DNA of 64,000 nucleotides from RGIG3701 sp964438515 (lineage in GTDB: Bacteria > Planctomycetota > Planctomycetia > Pirellulales > Thermoguttaceae). Both the position numbers and the translations under genes were made by a program. Location: assembly GCA_964438515.1 (NCBI GenBank), contig CAYTLK010000002.1, forward strand, positions 1-64,000, read 5' to 3'. The notes below the pieces were generated by a model. That model was not told the origin of the DNA. It saw nothing but the letters and a program-made list of their open reading frames with translations, and made no database searches. Positions 1 to 8,007 of the stretch are shown here, piece after piece; the stretch's first letter is position 1, and every line of letters starts with the position of its first letter.

Positions 1-87
1 GTGAGAGGGAAACATTTTGAATGTTGTTTCCCTCTCAGACTCTCCTTTCAAAAACATTTTAATATTGTGTTCTTAGAACTTCTTTGA
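1..87 (+). repeat. MITE-like repeat, copy A (cut by window start)
   Basis: This is the right-hand part of an intergenic element that recurs at 32578-32846 (inverted) and 37097-37350. It carries the core palindrome (GGGAAA..CAT..TTTCCC type, bases 7-36) and ends in GTTCTTAGAACTTCTTTGA at 69-87, which matches the 19-bp right terminus of the complete copy at 16 positions. The left half lies outside the window. It sits just downstream of the DUF4912 gene stop. Confidence 0.7.
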
Positions 88-94
88 ACTTCTT

Positions 95-1315
95 TTAATA
101 TTTTGTTTCTTCGGAGTCCGGGGGCGTCGAAACGTTCGTCGTGCGAGAGACCGTCAGCACCATTTGCCGATTTTCTTTGTGATTGACCGAATTAATTGTA
201 ATCGTTTGGTGCCCGTGTTCCGGCACTTCAATCCGCATCATAAACGTTCCGTCCGGCTGAACCGCAACCCACTCGGAATTCATCGTCACCTGACTGTCCG
301 GCGTCGTACTTCCGTACAGCACCATTTCTGTCGTGACGCGCAGCGGAAACTCTTCCGTCGTCACTTCCGGCGCTTCCACTTTCAGCGTTGAACTGTCTGC
401 CGCCAGCGTTTTACTCGCTTTTTCAGACCAGCGTTTGTACAAATTATGATTTTTAGGCGACCAGGCCGGCAGTTTGGCGGGCTGAAGATTGCAAACCGTC
501 ATCCAGGCGACTTCCGCCGACTTTTCGTAACGCAGTGCGCTGCGAACCTGCGGGGTGGAAACCACGTTACTTTTCAGAAGACCGTAGAATTTTTTCTGAA
601 CAGGGCAAAAATACCCAAGTTCCACAACAAACGTTGCAGGAGGATCCGACACGGGAATGAACCAATGATTTACGTGGCCGTGAATCAAAACATCTCGCAA
701 GTGCTGAAAACGTCCGCCAGTTCCAAAGTCGCCGTCGTTCAAAACGTTGATTCTCAGCATGGGTCTGGCGCTGTACCAGTACTGACCCATTCCGATTTTT
801 GCGCGTTCCACAGTTTTTCGCCGCAAGCACCATGTTGCGTGAATCCAGAACGGATCAATCATATCGAGCACAAAAGAATCTTCCGAAATATCGCTCTGCG
901 CGTCCGGCAAATATGCGAGATCGTTTGCGCGCGAACGCGTAGAATACAGTTGCGGCATAAACTGCTGCGCGGCAGCGACTTTTGCAATGGACGCTTCCGT
1001 TTTTTTGAGTGAAGCGCTGGAACGTTCCGAAAACGCACGCATCATCTGCGCATTTTCTTCGGAAACGGGCTGCGGCTCGGGAGGAACGACCGCCTCTAAT
1101 TCTTGTACGGACGGAGATGAATTTTGTAATATAGTAGGTTTTGGCTGCGGCGGAACGGGATCGGATTCCAGCATGTTTGCATTTCGCAATTTTTCGAACA
1201 GACGTTCAAGCAAATCGAACTTTCGAAAACTGTGAGTGCGCGTGATACCGTATTCCCTCGCGATGGGATCCAGTTGTTGGATAGTCATTTTTCGCAATTC
1301 AGAAACTCTATACAC
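95..1315 (-). CDS. Rho-N/SAP-like plus DUF4912 domain protein
   Basis: The first ~40 residues (ELRKMTIQQL..AREYGI) look like the Rho N-terminal/SAP-type helical domain that binds nucleic acid. The middle, containing DPFWIHATW and NHWFIPV..P, matches DUF4912 proteins, where this pairing is common. A Pro/Glu/Thr-rich linker joins the two, and the tail after DUF4912 is hydrophilic. The role is not established; a nucleic-acid-associated or regulatory function is inference. The chosen start is a GTG with GGAG eight bases upstream. The frame stays open to another GTG at 1372 that lacks a Shine-Dalgarno sequence, and an ATG lies at 1288. No neighbour shares its strand nearby, so it is probably monocistronic. 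Confidence 0.75.
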   Translation of the reverse strand: MYRVSELRKMTIQQLDPIAREYGITRTHSFRKFDLLERLFEKLRNANMLESDPVPPQPKPTILQNSSPSVQELEAVVPPEPQPVSEENAQMMRAFSERSSASLKKTEASIAKVAAAQQFMPQLYSTRSRANDLAYLPDAQSDISEDSFVLDMIDPFWIHATWCLRRKTVERAKIGMGQYWYSARPMLRINVLNDGDFGTGGRFQHLRDVLIHGHVNHWFIPVSDPPATFVVELGYFCPVQKKFYGLLKSNVVSTPQVRSALRYEKSAEVAWMTVCNLQPAKLPAWSPKNHNLYKRWSEKASKTLAADSSTLKVEAPEVTTEEFPLRVTTEMVLYGSTTPDSQVTMNSEWVAVQPDGTFMMRIEVPEHGHQTITINSVNHKENRQMVLTVSRTTNVSTPPDSEETKY

Positions 1316-1621
1316 GTTCTCAACTCCTTCAGAAAACTCAGAGGGATGGTTCCAGCGGACTGGAATCTGCACGAAATTTTACACCCGACGCATTTTTAAT
1401 TTTCGATTCTCCGTCGTTTCACGACAGCGTAACGATGGAGATGCGACATTTCAAAATGCACGAATATAAAGTGTTTGTACATTATATCTTTACTTCAATT
1501 TTTTTCAATGGGAGCAACCCCAATTTCCTCTTTTTTCTTCTTTTTTTTCAAAAAAAAGTTCCAATTCTTCCAAATTTTCTCTTTTTCAGCTTTTTTCTAT
1601 AAAATTTCTTCAAGATTCATC

Positions 1622-1651
1622 TTTACAAAAACCCTAAAATTTAGTTATAGT
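1622..1651 (+). promoter_or_regulatory. Putative sigma-70 promoter for the exported protein and fabI
   Basis: TTTACA, an 18-base spacer and TATAGT. Transcription would begin about 140 bases before the start codon at 1798, giving a leader that holds the repeated element at 1682-1797. Confidence 0.4.
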
Positions 1652-1681
1652 ATCCTAGATATTCGGGAAATTCCCTTTGAA

Positions 1682-1797
1682 ACCCGACGCATTTTGAATT
1701 TCCGCTTCACCGTCGTTCCACTTTTTGCAGGACGATGGCCGCCGCGGCCGCCCAAAACTGAATTTTCATGTGGAATCAGTGTACAAAAGGATTTTTT
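1682..1797 (+). promoter_or_regulatory. Leader element shared with the GlmU-like gene
   Basis: This 5' leader aligns, at roughly two thirds identity by eye, with the leader at 33386-33495. Both begin CCCGA(C/T)GCA, share GAATTTC, a central GCGGCCGCC, then a GTACA(A/G)A stretch and the Shine-Dalgarno sequence, and both end at the ATG about 115 bases later. A partial copy of its first ~45 bases lies at 1382-1426. The GGCCGCCGCGGCC segment is self-complementary. It may be a dispersed repeat that supplies a translation leader or a cis-regulatory RNA. The rest of the 1316-1621 spacer is T-rich and shows no gene. Confidence 0.4.
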
Positions 1798-3465
1798 ATG
1801 AAACGAAAAATTTTTTCTGTTCTGTCGTTGTGCATCGTTTGCAGCACCTTGTGCCTGATGCTCGCCGCGGGAAGCGTGTTTGCAGAGGCCAAAGACGCAA
1901 AAACAAGAGCGAAAACTGACGCAAAAGCAACAGCCGCCGCGAAACCTAGCGCAGTATCCGATGTGAAAACGGGCGCTGAAACAAGTGCGGAAACCTTTCG
2001 TTTGATTTCGTCACGAAGATCTGGTGACGTCGATCTCGTCGAAAAAACATTCGATGCCGCCGGAACGCTGATGCTCGAAATTGATCCCGCAACCCACGTA
2101 AGTGTGGCGTCGCCCGGCCGTGAAGAAAAGAATAAAAATAAAGAAAAAACGGCTCCGGAAGCGGGAAGTTCGACGAATGGAAGCCGTGCTGGAGGTGCTG
2201 AAAGTTCTGCAGGTACAGGTTCCGCCGACGCCGCAAGTTCTGCCGACACAAAAGATGCAAAAGGCGCAGCCGCTGATGGAAAATCCCCGCTGATTCAGAA
2301 AATTCCGATGAAAGTTTCCAGTGTGCAAAAATACGAAGAAATGTTCATTCAGGAAGGAAATCTGCTGCAGGGTGAAAACGCAAAATCGACGCTGGGCGCC
2401 TGGTATTTTCTCGAAAACAAAACGCAGATTAAGATCGAAAACACCGAAACAGAACCCATTTTGGATTTGAATCAGCCGTTTTTTGGGATTGAGATTAAAA
2501 ATGGACAGATTCATTTTTTCCGGCCCGGCGGTTTTTTGACTCGCGACGAGCTGGACGTCATTAATGTGCAGGGAAACACGCTTTTGGCGGATTATATTCT
2601 TCCAAATCGCGACGTGAAAATCGGCGAGAGCTGGAAACAGTCCCCCGACACGATGGGAATGCTGCTGCAGATGGATCTGGTGTTTAATCTTGATATTCGT
2701 ACGAAACTTTCGGAGGTGAAAAAAGGGATTGCAATCCTCGAAACGAGCGGCTGGATCGAAGGAAGTTACGAAGGAAATACGTCCAAAATCAACGTGACGG
2801 GAAAATCGTATTTCGACCTGAAACGCGGACGCATTTTGTGGTTCGGACTCGTAATTAAAGAACAGCGTACCGCAGGTTTCGTTTCGCCGGGAATGGATGT
2901 GACGGCCAAAGTTCAATATAAAATTACGCCGATGGAATCTTCAACGCATCTGACGGGGGATTCCACCTCGAAACTTGCGTTCGACGAATCCCAGTACGGA
3001 CTTTTGCTGTTTCAGGATCCCGGAAACGTCTGGAAAATGGTTCTGACGCCGGATTGGGAACCGTTAAACTGCAGCGATTTTCAGTCGAATCTGCGTCTCC
3101 TGCGTGACGGCGAACTCGTGGCGCAGTGCAGCATCGCGAAAAACAAAGATGCAAAACTGACGCAAAACATGAAGCCGGAGGAATTTGCGAAAAGTGTACA
3201 AGAAATGTTGGGCGACCGATTCGACAGTATTTTGGACGTAAAAACGATGACTCACGACGACGGAACGGTCATCGTGCGCGTCGATGTGGCGGCAAAATAC
3301 CAGGATTTGGCGATTCGGCATTTTTACTACCTCATTACGAAAAAAGGCGAAAATCCCAAACAATATACGATCGTATTTACGCTCGAAGACAGTTTGCTCG
3401 AAAATTTCGGCGAGGAAAATGAAAAATTGGTTCAGTCGTTTTCGTGGGTTGAACAAGCAAAATAA
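1798..3465 (+). CDS. Exported protein of unknown function
   Basis: The 555-residue product has a clear Sec signal peptide (KRK, then a hydrophobic stretch ending AAGSVFA near residue 31). A Lys/Ala/Ser/Glu-rich low-complexity region follows to about residue 165, then a folded region. The last ~140 residues, with GDRFDSI, YYLITKKG and a closing SFSWVEQ, recall the PsbP/DcrB-like fold; this is resemblance only. The start is the ATG with AAGGA six bases upstream, which also gives the proper signal peptide; an upstream in-frame ATG at 1768 would bury it. fabI begins 37 bases after the stop, so the two may be co-transcribed. I do not recognise a function. Confidence 0.8.
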   Translation: MKRKIFSVLSLCIVCSTLCLMLAAGSVFAEAKDAKTRAKTDAKATAAAKPSAVSDVKTGAETSAETFRLISSRRSGDVDLVEKTFDAAGTLMLEIDPATHVSVASPGREEKNKNKEKTAPEAGSSTNGSRAGGAESSAGTGSADAASSADTKDAKGAAADGKSPLIQKIPMKVSSVQKYEEMFIQEGNLLQGENAKSTLGAWYFLENKTQIKIENTETEPILDLNQPFFGIEIKNGQIHFFRPGGFLTRDELDVINVQGNTLLADYILPNRDVKIGESWKQSPDTMGMLLQMDLVFNLDIRTKLSEVKKGIAILETSGWIEGSYEGNTSKINVTGKSYFDLKRGRILWFGLVIKEQRTAGFVSPGMDVTAKVQYKITPMESSTHLTGDSTSKLAFDESQYGLLLFQDPGNVWKMVLTPDWEPLNCSDFQSNLRLLRDGELVAQCSIAKNKDAKLTQNMKPEEFAKSVQEMLGDRFDSILDVKTMTHDDGTVIVRVDVAAKYQDLAIRHFYYLITKKGENPKQYTIVFTLEDSLLENFGEENEKLVQSFSWVEQAK

Positions 3466-3502
3466 AAAAATAAGCAATTTGAATAAAATAGGTACTTTAA
3501 GA

Positions 3503-4321
3503 ATGCGTGATTTTTTACAGCTTGAGGGGAAAAAATTCCTCGTTTTTGGCGTCGCGAACCGAAAAAGTGTCGCATATTACATTACAAAAAACCTTTTGGA
3601 GTGCGGCGCGCAGTGCGTTTTGGTCGTTCTGAACGAGGCGGTACGTGAAAAAGTTGGAAAAATCTTTCCTGAAATCGCGGCGGCAGACGATATTTTCTGC
3701 TGCAACGTGGAACGTCCGGAAGAAATTGAAGCCGTACGCGACGCGGCGGCGGCAAAACATTCTGCCGCGAAGTTTGACGGAATGGTTCATTCCATGGCGT
3801 TTGCCGATTATTCAGACGGCATGAAACCCTTTCACGAAACGCGGCCCGAACAGTTTCTGCAGGCGGTGAATATTTCTTGTTTTTCGCTGACGACGCTTGC
3901 AAACGCCTTCAAAGAACAGCTTTCACGCACCGCTTCCATCGTTACGATTTCCATTTCCACAACACGAATGGCGAGCGAAAGTTACGGATATATGGGACCC
4001 ATTAAGGCGGCGCTTGATTCGTCGCTTGTGTTTCTCGCAAAGTCGTTCAGCGATTTTTCCGAAATTCGTTTCAACGCGGTGGCTCCCGGCTTGCTGAAGA
4101 CGTCTGCATCTGCTGGAATTCCGGGGTACGTCGATTCGTATCTCTATGCGGAACAGGTCATTCCGCGTCATCGGGCGGTCGAGACGGAAGAAGCGGCGAA
4201 TGCTGCCGTCTTTCTTTTAAGTCCGCGTTCGAGTGGAATTAATGGACAGAAAATCATCGTCGATGCAGGAATGGAGATCAATTATTTTGATAAACAAATC
4301 GTCAAAAAGTTGAATCAATAA
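3503..4321 (+). CDS. fabI: Enoyl-[acyl-carrier-protein] reductase (FabI type)
   Basis: A short-chain-dehydrogenase-fold enzyme that reduces the enoyl-ACP double bond in the last step of each fatty-acid elongation cycle. The dinucleotide-binding start GVANRKSVAY (residues 16-25) and the catalytic pair Tyr161 and Lys168 in Y-x6-K spacing (YGYMGPIK) fit FabI rather than the general SDR YxxxK pattern. At 272 residues it has normal family length. The frame is open upstream into the preceding gene, but the ATG in front of RDFLQLEGK gives the standard FabI N-terminus. It supplies acyl chains that plsC and lpxA elsewhere in the window would use. NADH versus NADPH preference cannot be read here. Confidence 0.9.
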   Translation: MRDFLQLEGKKFLVFGVANRKSVAYYITKNLLECGAQCVLVVLNEAVREKVGKIFPEIAAADDIFCCNVERPEEIEAVRDAAAAKHSAAKFDGMVHSMAFADYSDGMKPFHETRPEQFLQAVNISCFSLTTLANAFKEQLSRTASIVTISISTTRMASESYGYMGPIKAALDSSLVFLAKSFSDFSEIRFNAVAPGLLKTSASAGIPGYVDSYLYAEQVIPRHRAVETEEAANAAVFLLSPRSSGINGQKIIVDAGMEINYFDKQIVKKLNQ

Positions 4322-4512
4322 ATCAAAAATATATTCAAAAATAATCAGAGCAACTTTTTAATTATTCAAAACAATCAAAAAGTCCGTTTGATTCGGGGCC
4401 CTTTTTAAAAAACACCTTTTTTGAATAGATGGGAATCGGAACCGAAATCGAACAAAAAAGAAATAAAATCGGAAAGAATTCCTTCATTTTTGCTTTCGTC
4501 CCTTGCGGGGCC

Positions 4513-4540
4513 TTGTATTTTTGTATAAATATTGTAAAAT
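4513..4540 (+). promoter_or_regulatory. Putative sigma-70 promoter for hom
   Basis: TTGTAT, a 16-base spacer and TAAAAT, lying in the AT-rich 262-base spacer 43 bases before the hom start codon. Confidence 0.4.
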
Positions 4541-4583
4541 ATGGAAAATTTACAAAAACCCTTTTTTTATATGAAATGAACCC

Positions 4584-5900
4584 ATGAAAACAGTCAAAGT
4601 TGGTTTGGTCGGATTCGGTACAATCGGAACCGGTGTCGCAAAACTCTTGCTTCTTCAGCAGAATCGCATTTCCCAGCGGACGGGTTACGATGTGCGTCTC
4701 GTGAAAATCGTGGATCTCGACACAACGCGCGACCGTGGAATTGCACTTCCCGAAGGAATGCTTTCGCCCGACTATCACGACATTTTGAACGATCCGGAAA
4801 TTTCTGTCGTGGTTCAGCTTATCGGCGGGACCGGAATTGAGCGTAAAATTATGCTCGAAATGATTGCGGCTGGAAAAAATATCGTGACGGCCAATAAAGC
4901 GCTTTTGGCGACATTCGGTGAGGAAATCTTTACGGAAGCCCGAAAAATGGGCGTCTCGGTCGCGTTTGAAGCTGCGGTCGGAGGCGGAATCCCAATTATT
5001 GCTGCAATCGGCGAATCGCTGGCCGCCAACGAGATTGAGTCGATTCACGCGATTCTCAACGGAACGTGCAACTTCATTCTTTCCAACATGGAAGAAAACG
5101 GAAGCGACTACGAACCGACACTCAAAGAAGCGCAGCGGCTGGGTTTTGCAGAGGCGAATCCCGCGATGGACGTTGAGGGGTCCGACACTGCTCAAAAACT
5201 TTCCATCCTCTCGCACATTGCGTTTGGCGTCCATCTCGATTGGAAGGATATTCCGAAAGTGGGAATTCAAACCGTTTCTGGAATTGATTTTCGTTACGCA
5301 AAAATACTCGGTTACAGCATCAAACTTCTTGCAATTGCGAACCGTACGAAAAACAAAAACGGCGCGTCCGATAAACTGGAACTGAGTGTCTGCCCGACGC
5401 TCGTGAAAAAAGGGTCTCCTATTGCTTCGGTGAGCGGCGCGTACAATGCGGTGAGCGTGATTGGTGATGCGGTGGAACATTCGTTCTATTACGGAAAAGG
5501 CGCAGGCGAGATGCCGACCGCAAGTGCTGTCGTCGCAGATGTAATGGACACAATTGTTGGACGTACAAAAATCACATTCAACACGTTGAACCTCTGGAAT
5601 CGTGAAAAAGAGTGTGCGGAAAATATCGAGATTGCAAATTCAGCTGACGTTTCGGGACGTTATTACATTCGCGTCACGGTGGAAGATCAAGTCGGTGTAA
5701 TGGCGGAGATTGCAACGACGCTCAGCAAGTCGGGAATTTCCATCAGTTCCTGCGTTCAGGATGCGGCCGACAACAATATTGTTCCGCTCATCATTATGAC
5801 GCACGAAACCACGGAAGGTGCCGTCCTCACAGCACTCGATGCGATTCGGAAGCTAAAATGTGTCAAAGGTGAAATCGTTCGAATGAGAATTTACGGCTAA
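4584..5900 (+). CDS. hom: Homoserine dehydrogenase with C-terminal ACT domain
   Basis: Reduces aspartate semialdehyde to homoserine, the branch point for threonine and methionine. The N-terminal Rossmann motif is GFGTIGTG (residues 10-17). The central catalytic signature MDVEGSDTAQKL matches the family. The last ~85 residues (RVTVEDQVGVMAEIATTL..) form an ACT domain, which in this family usually gives feedback control by threonine. At 438 residues it is the common monofunctional bacterial form, with no aspartokinase fused. The MnmE-like GTPase follows after 55 bases, so read-through is possible. Confidence 0.95.
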   Translation: MKTVKVGLVGFGTIGTGVAKLLLLQQNRISQRTGYDVRLVKIVDLDTTRDRGIALPEGMLSPDYHDILNDPEISVVVQLIGGTGIERKIMLEMIAAGKNIVTANKALLATFGEEIFTEARKMGVSVAFEAAVGGGIPIIAAIGESLAANEIESIHAILNGTCNFILSNMEENGSDYEPTLKEAQRLGFAEANPAMDVEGSDTAQKLSILSHIAFGVHLDWKDIPKVGIQTVSGIDFRYAKILGYSIKLLAIANRTKNKNGASDKLELSVCPTLVKKGSPIASVSGAYNAVSVIGDAVEHSFYYGKGAGEMPTASAVVADVMDTIVGRTKITFNTLNLWNREKECAENIEIANSADVSGRYYIRVTVEDQVGVMAEIATTLSKSGISISSCVQDAADNNIVPLIIMTHETTEGAVLTALDAIRKLKCVKGEIVRMRIYG

Positions 5901-5955
5901 TGTTGTATTTATACTGATTCTGCTTGAAAATTTCGGAAATCGGAATGAGTTTTTC

Positions 5956-6972
5956 ATGTGTAAATTTTACGTTTCGACGCCGCCGGGAAAAGGGGCCATT
6001 GCAGTGCTTACGCTGATTGCGTCGAATCCTGCAGCTCTCATTTCGACTTTTTTTGTTCCGAAATCCAGAAAAGCTCTTTCTTCTTACGCGCCCGGAGCGG
6101 TCGTGTACGGTCAGGCTGCGGAAGAGGACGTGCTCGTCTGTCCCATTTCACCTCAAGAAATGGAGATTCACTGTCACGGATCGCTTGCGGCCGTCGGACG
6201 TTTCAAAGAATTTCTTCGTAATTTAGGGGCCGAGGAGATCGAATTTCCTCGACTTTCACTCTCTGAAAAACCGCTGACTGAAAACCAGCGTTGCGCTTTT
6301 GACGCACTTTTGAATTCCGAAACGTCAAAAATAGCCGCAATTCTGTGGGACCAGTATGACGGAGCGTATGAAAAAGCTCTGCAAAATGGGGAAAATACTG
6401 AAAAATGGGACGATTTTGCCGTTCATTTGACGGAACCGTGGAAAGTGGTGATGGTTGGAAGACCCAATGTGGGAAAAAGTTCGCTCTTCAATCGAATTTT
6501 GGGGTTTTCGAGAGCCATTGTGTTTGAGGAAGCGGGGACGACGCGCGACATTGTGCAGGAAAAAACGGTTTTGGACGGGTGGCGGATCGAACTTACGGAT
6601 ACTGCGGGATTGCATGAGGCGAACGACGAGGTCGAGCAAGAAGGAATTCGGCGCGCTCACGAAGCAATTCGGGCGGCAGACCTGATTTTGTGGGTTCGGG
6701 ATGCGTCGCAGACGGCGGAGGAACGAAATTCAGAAGAAAAAAATCTCATATTTCCACCTCAAACTCGAATTTTGACGGTTTGGAACAAAGTGGATCTTCT
6801 GAAAAATCCGGAACTTTGGGAAAAATCTCTGCGAAATGATGAAATTGAGGTTTCTGCGCAGCAAGAAATCGGGATGGAAGCACTGATACAGAAAATCGTA
6901 CATATTTTAGTTCCCGTGGAACCTTCAGCAGGGACCGGAATGAAAGTTCTTTGGAGAGGAAAAAAAGAATGA
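5956..6972 (+). CDS. Short MnmE/TrmE-like GTPase
   Basis: All G-motifs are present: GRPNVGKS (G1, about residue 172), AGTTRD (G2), DTAG (G3), NKVD (G4) and a SAQ G5. The N-terminus (STPPGKGAIAVL..) and the HCHGSLAAV segment resemble the TrmE N-terminal formyl-THF-binding domain. MnmE is normally about 450 residues and ends with a Cys-containing CxGK motif needed for wobble-uridine modification. This protein has 338 residues and ends in VPVEPSAGTGMKV without that motif or most of the helical domain. Similar short versions occur in planctomycetes (from memory). Whether it modifies tRNA is therefore unclear. Its stop overlaps the rfbD start in an ATGA. Confidence 0.85.
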   Translation: MCKFYVSTPPGKGAIAVLTLIASNPAALISTFFVPKSRKALSSYAPGAVVYGQAAEEDVLVCPISPQEMEIHCHGSLAAVGRFKEFLRNLGAEEIEFPRLSLSEKPLTENQRCAFDALLNSETSKIAAILWDQYDGAYEKALQNGENTEKWDDFAVHLTEPWKVVMVGRPNVGKSSLFNRILGFSRAIVFEEAGTTRDIVQEKTVLDGWRIELTDTAGLHEANDEVEQEGIRRAHEAIRAADLILWVRDASQTAEERNSEEKNLIFPPQTRILTVWNKVDLLKNPELWEKSLRNDEIEVSAQQEIGMEALIQKIVHILVPVEPSAGTGMKVLWRGKKE

Positions 6973-7838
6973 AACCTTTTACAAAATGTGTCGTTTTTGG
7001 TGCAAAAGGACAGTTGGGGACGGAGTTTTGCCGCATTTTGGGGTCGAGAGCGATCGCGGTCGATTTGCCGGATGGGGATATTACGAACCGATTCAAGATT
7101 CAGGATCTTTTGGACGCAGTAAAACCCGATGCTGTGTTGAACGCCGCAGCATTTACGGCCGTGGATGCCGCCGAGAGCCAGCCGGCCGTGTGCAGAAAAG
7201 TGAATGCGGTGGGTCCTCTGTATTTGGCGCAAGAGTGTGAAAAATTAAACATTCCGCTCGTACACATAAGTTCCGACTACGTTTTTTGCGGAACTCAAAA
7301 GCGGTCGCCGCTTTCCGAAACGGACGAAACCGCCCCGGAAGGTGTGTATGCGGAAACGAAGCTCGAAGGCGAGCAAAACATTCAGAAGACGCTTGAAAAA
7401 CATCTGATTCTGCGAACGTGCGGACTGTACGGAAATCTGGGAACTAATACGTTGGGAAATTTTGTCGAAACGATGCGGAAATTGGGGGCGTCGCGCCGGA
7501 ACCTTCGAATCGTGAACGACCAGCATTGTACGCCGACGTGGATTCCGAATCTTGCGCAGGCCGCTTTGTGGCTCCTCGAACAGAGAAAATGGGGGTTGTA
7601 CCATACGGTGGACGGCGGAGAAACAACGTGGTTTGATTTTGCTCTTGAAATTTTCAAAGTATGCGAAATGGATGTGGAGGTGGGACCCATTTCGACAGCA
7701 GAGTGGAACGCGCCCGCCCCGCGTCCTCTGTACAGCGTCCTCAATACTACAAAGTACCATTCTCTCGGCGCTCCTGCGATGCTCGACTGGCACGAATCTC
7801 TGAGACGCTACTTGCAATCACGAACGGATTCCAACTGA
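6969..7838 (+). CDS. rfbD: dTDP-4-dehydrorhamnose reductase (RmlD family)
   Basis: Extended-SDR enzyme that makes dTDP-L-rhamnose for surface polysaccharide. The NAD(P)-binding GAKGQLG is at residues 11-17 and the catalytic Tyr127/Lys131 lie in YAETK. AAFTAVDAAE and the late substrate-loop region (ARPLYSV-like PAPRPLYSVLNT) are typical of RfbD/RmlD. At 289 residues the length is normal. The start chosen is the ATG overlapping the previous stop (4-base overlap) with GGAG upstream; a TTG 18 bases earlier is in frame. The other rhamnose genes (rfbA, B, C) are not in the window. A strong terminator follows. Confidence 0.88.
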   Translation: MKPFTKCVVFGAKGQLGTEFCRILGSRAIAVDLPDGDITNRFKIQDLLDAVKPDAVLNAAAFTAVDAAESQPAVCRKVNAVGPLYLAQECEKLNIPLVHISSDYVFCGTQKRSPLSETDETAPEGVYAETKLEGEQNIQKTLEKHLILRTCGLYGNLGTNTLGNFVETMRKLGASRRNLRIVNDQHCTPTWIPNLAQAALWLLEQRKWGLYHTVDGGETTWFDFALEIFKVCEMDVEVGPISTAEWNAPAPRPLYSVLNTTKYHSLGAPAMLDWHESLRRYLQSRTDSN

Positions 7839-7870
7839 GAATTTCGCGTTCGGAAGTCTCGTTTGCACTA

Positions 7871-7898
7871 AAAAAGGGGGTTTTTACGCCCCCTTTTT
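7871..7898 (+). terminator. Rho-independent terminator after rfbD
   Basis: A perfect 10-bp stem, AAAAAGGGGG with CCCCCTTTTT, closes an 8-base loop and ends in a T run. The stem's A and T runs make it usable in both directions; gyrA converges from the other side. Confidence 0.85.
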
Positions 7899-8007
7899 CG
7901 TTTTAAAGGATTTTGAAAATCGTTCTTTAAACGTTTTGAAATCAATTTGAATGCGTCCAGAAATCATTTTGAAGTGTTTCGAAAATCATTCTGGACTCTT
8001 TCAGAAA

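Noticed and set aside
3284..3502. An upstream-extended fabI beginning inside the preceding gene
   Set aside because: The extension is the out-of-frame end of the upstream exported protein; FabI homology starts at the ATG at 3503.
4362..5480. A 372-codon minus-strand frame over hom
   Set aside because: No recognisable domain and it lies on top of a well-conserved homoserine dehydrogenase.
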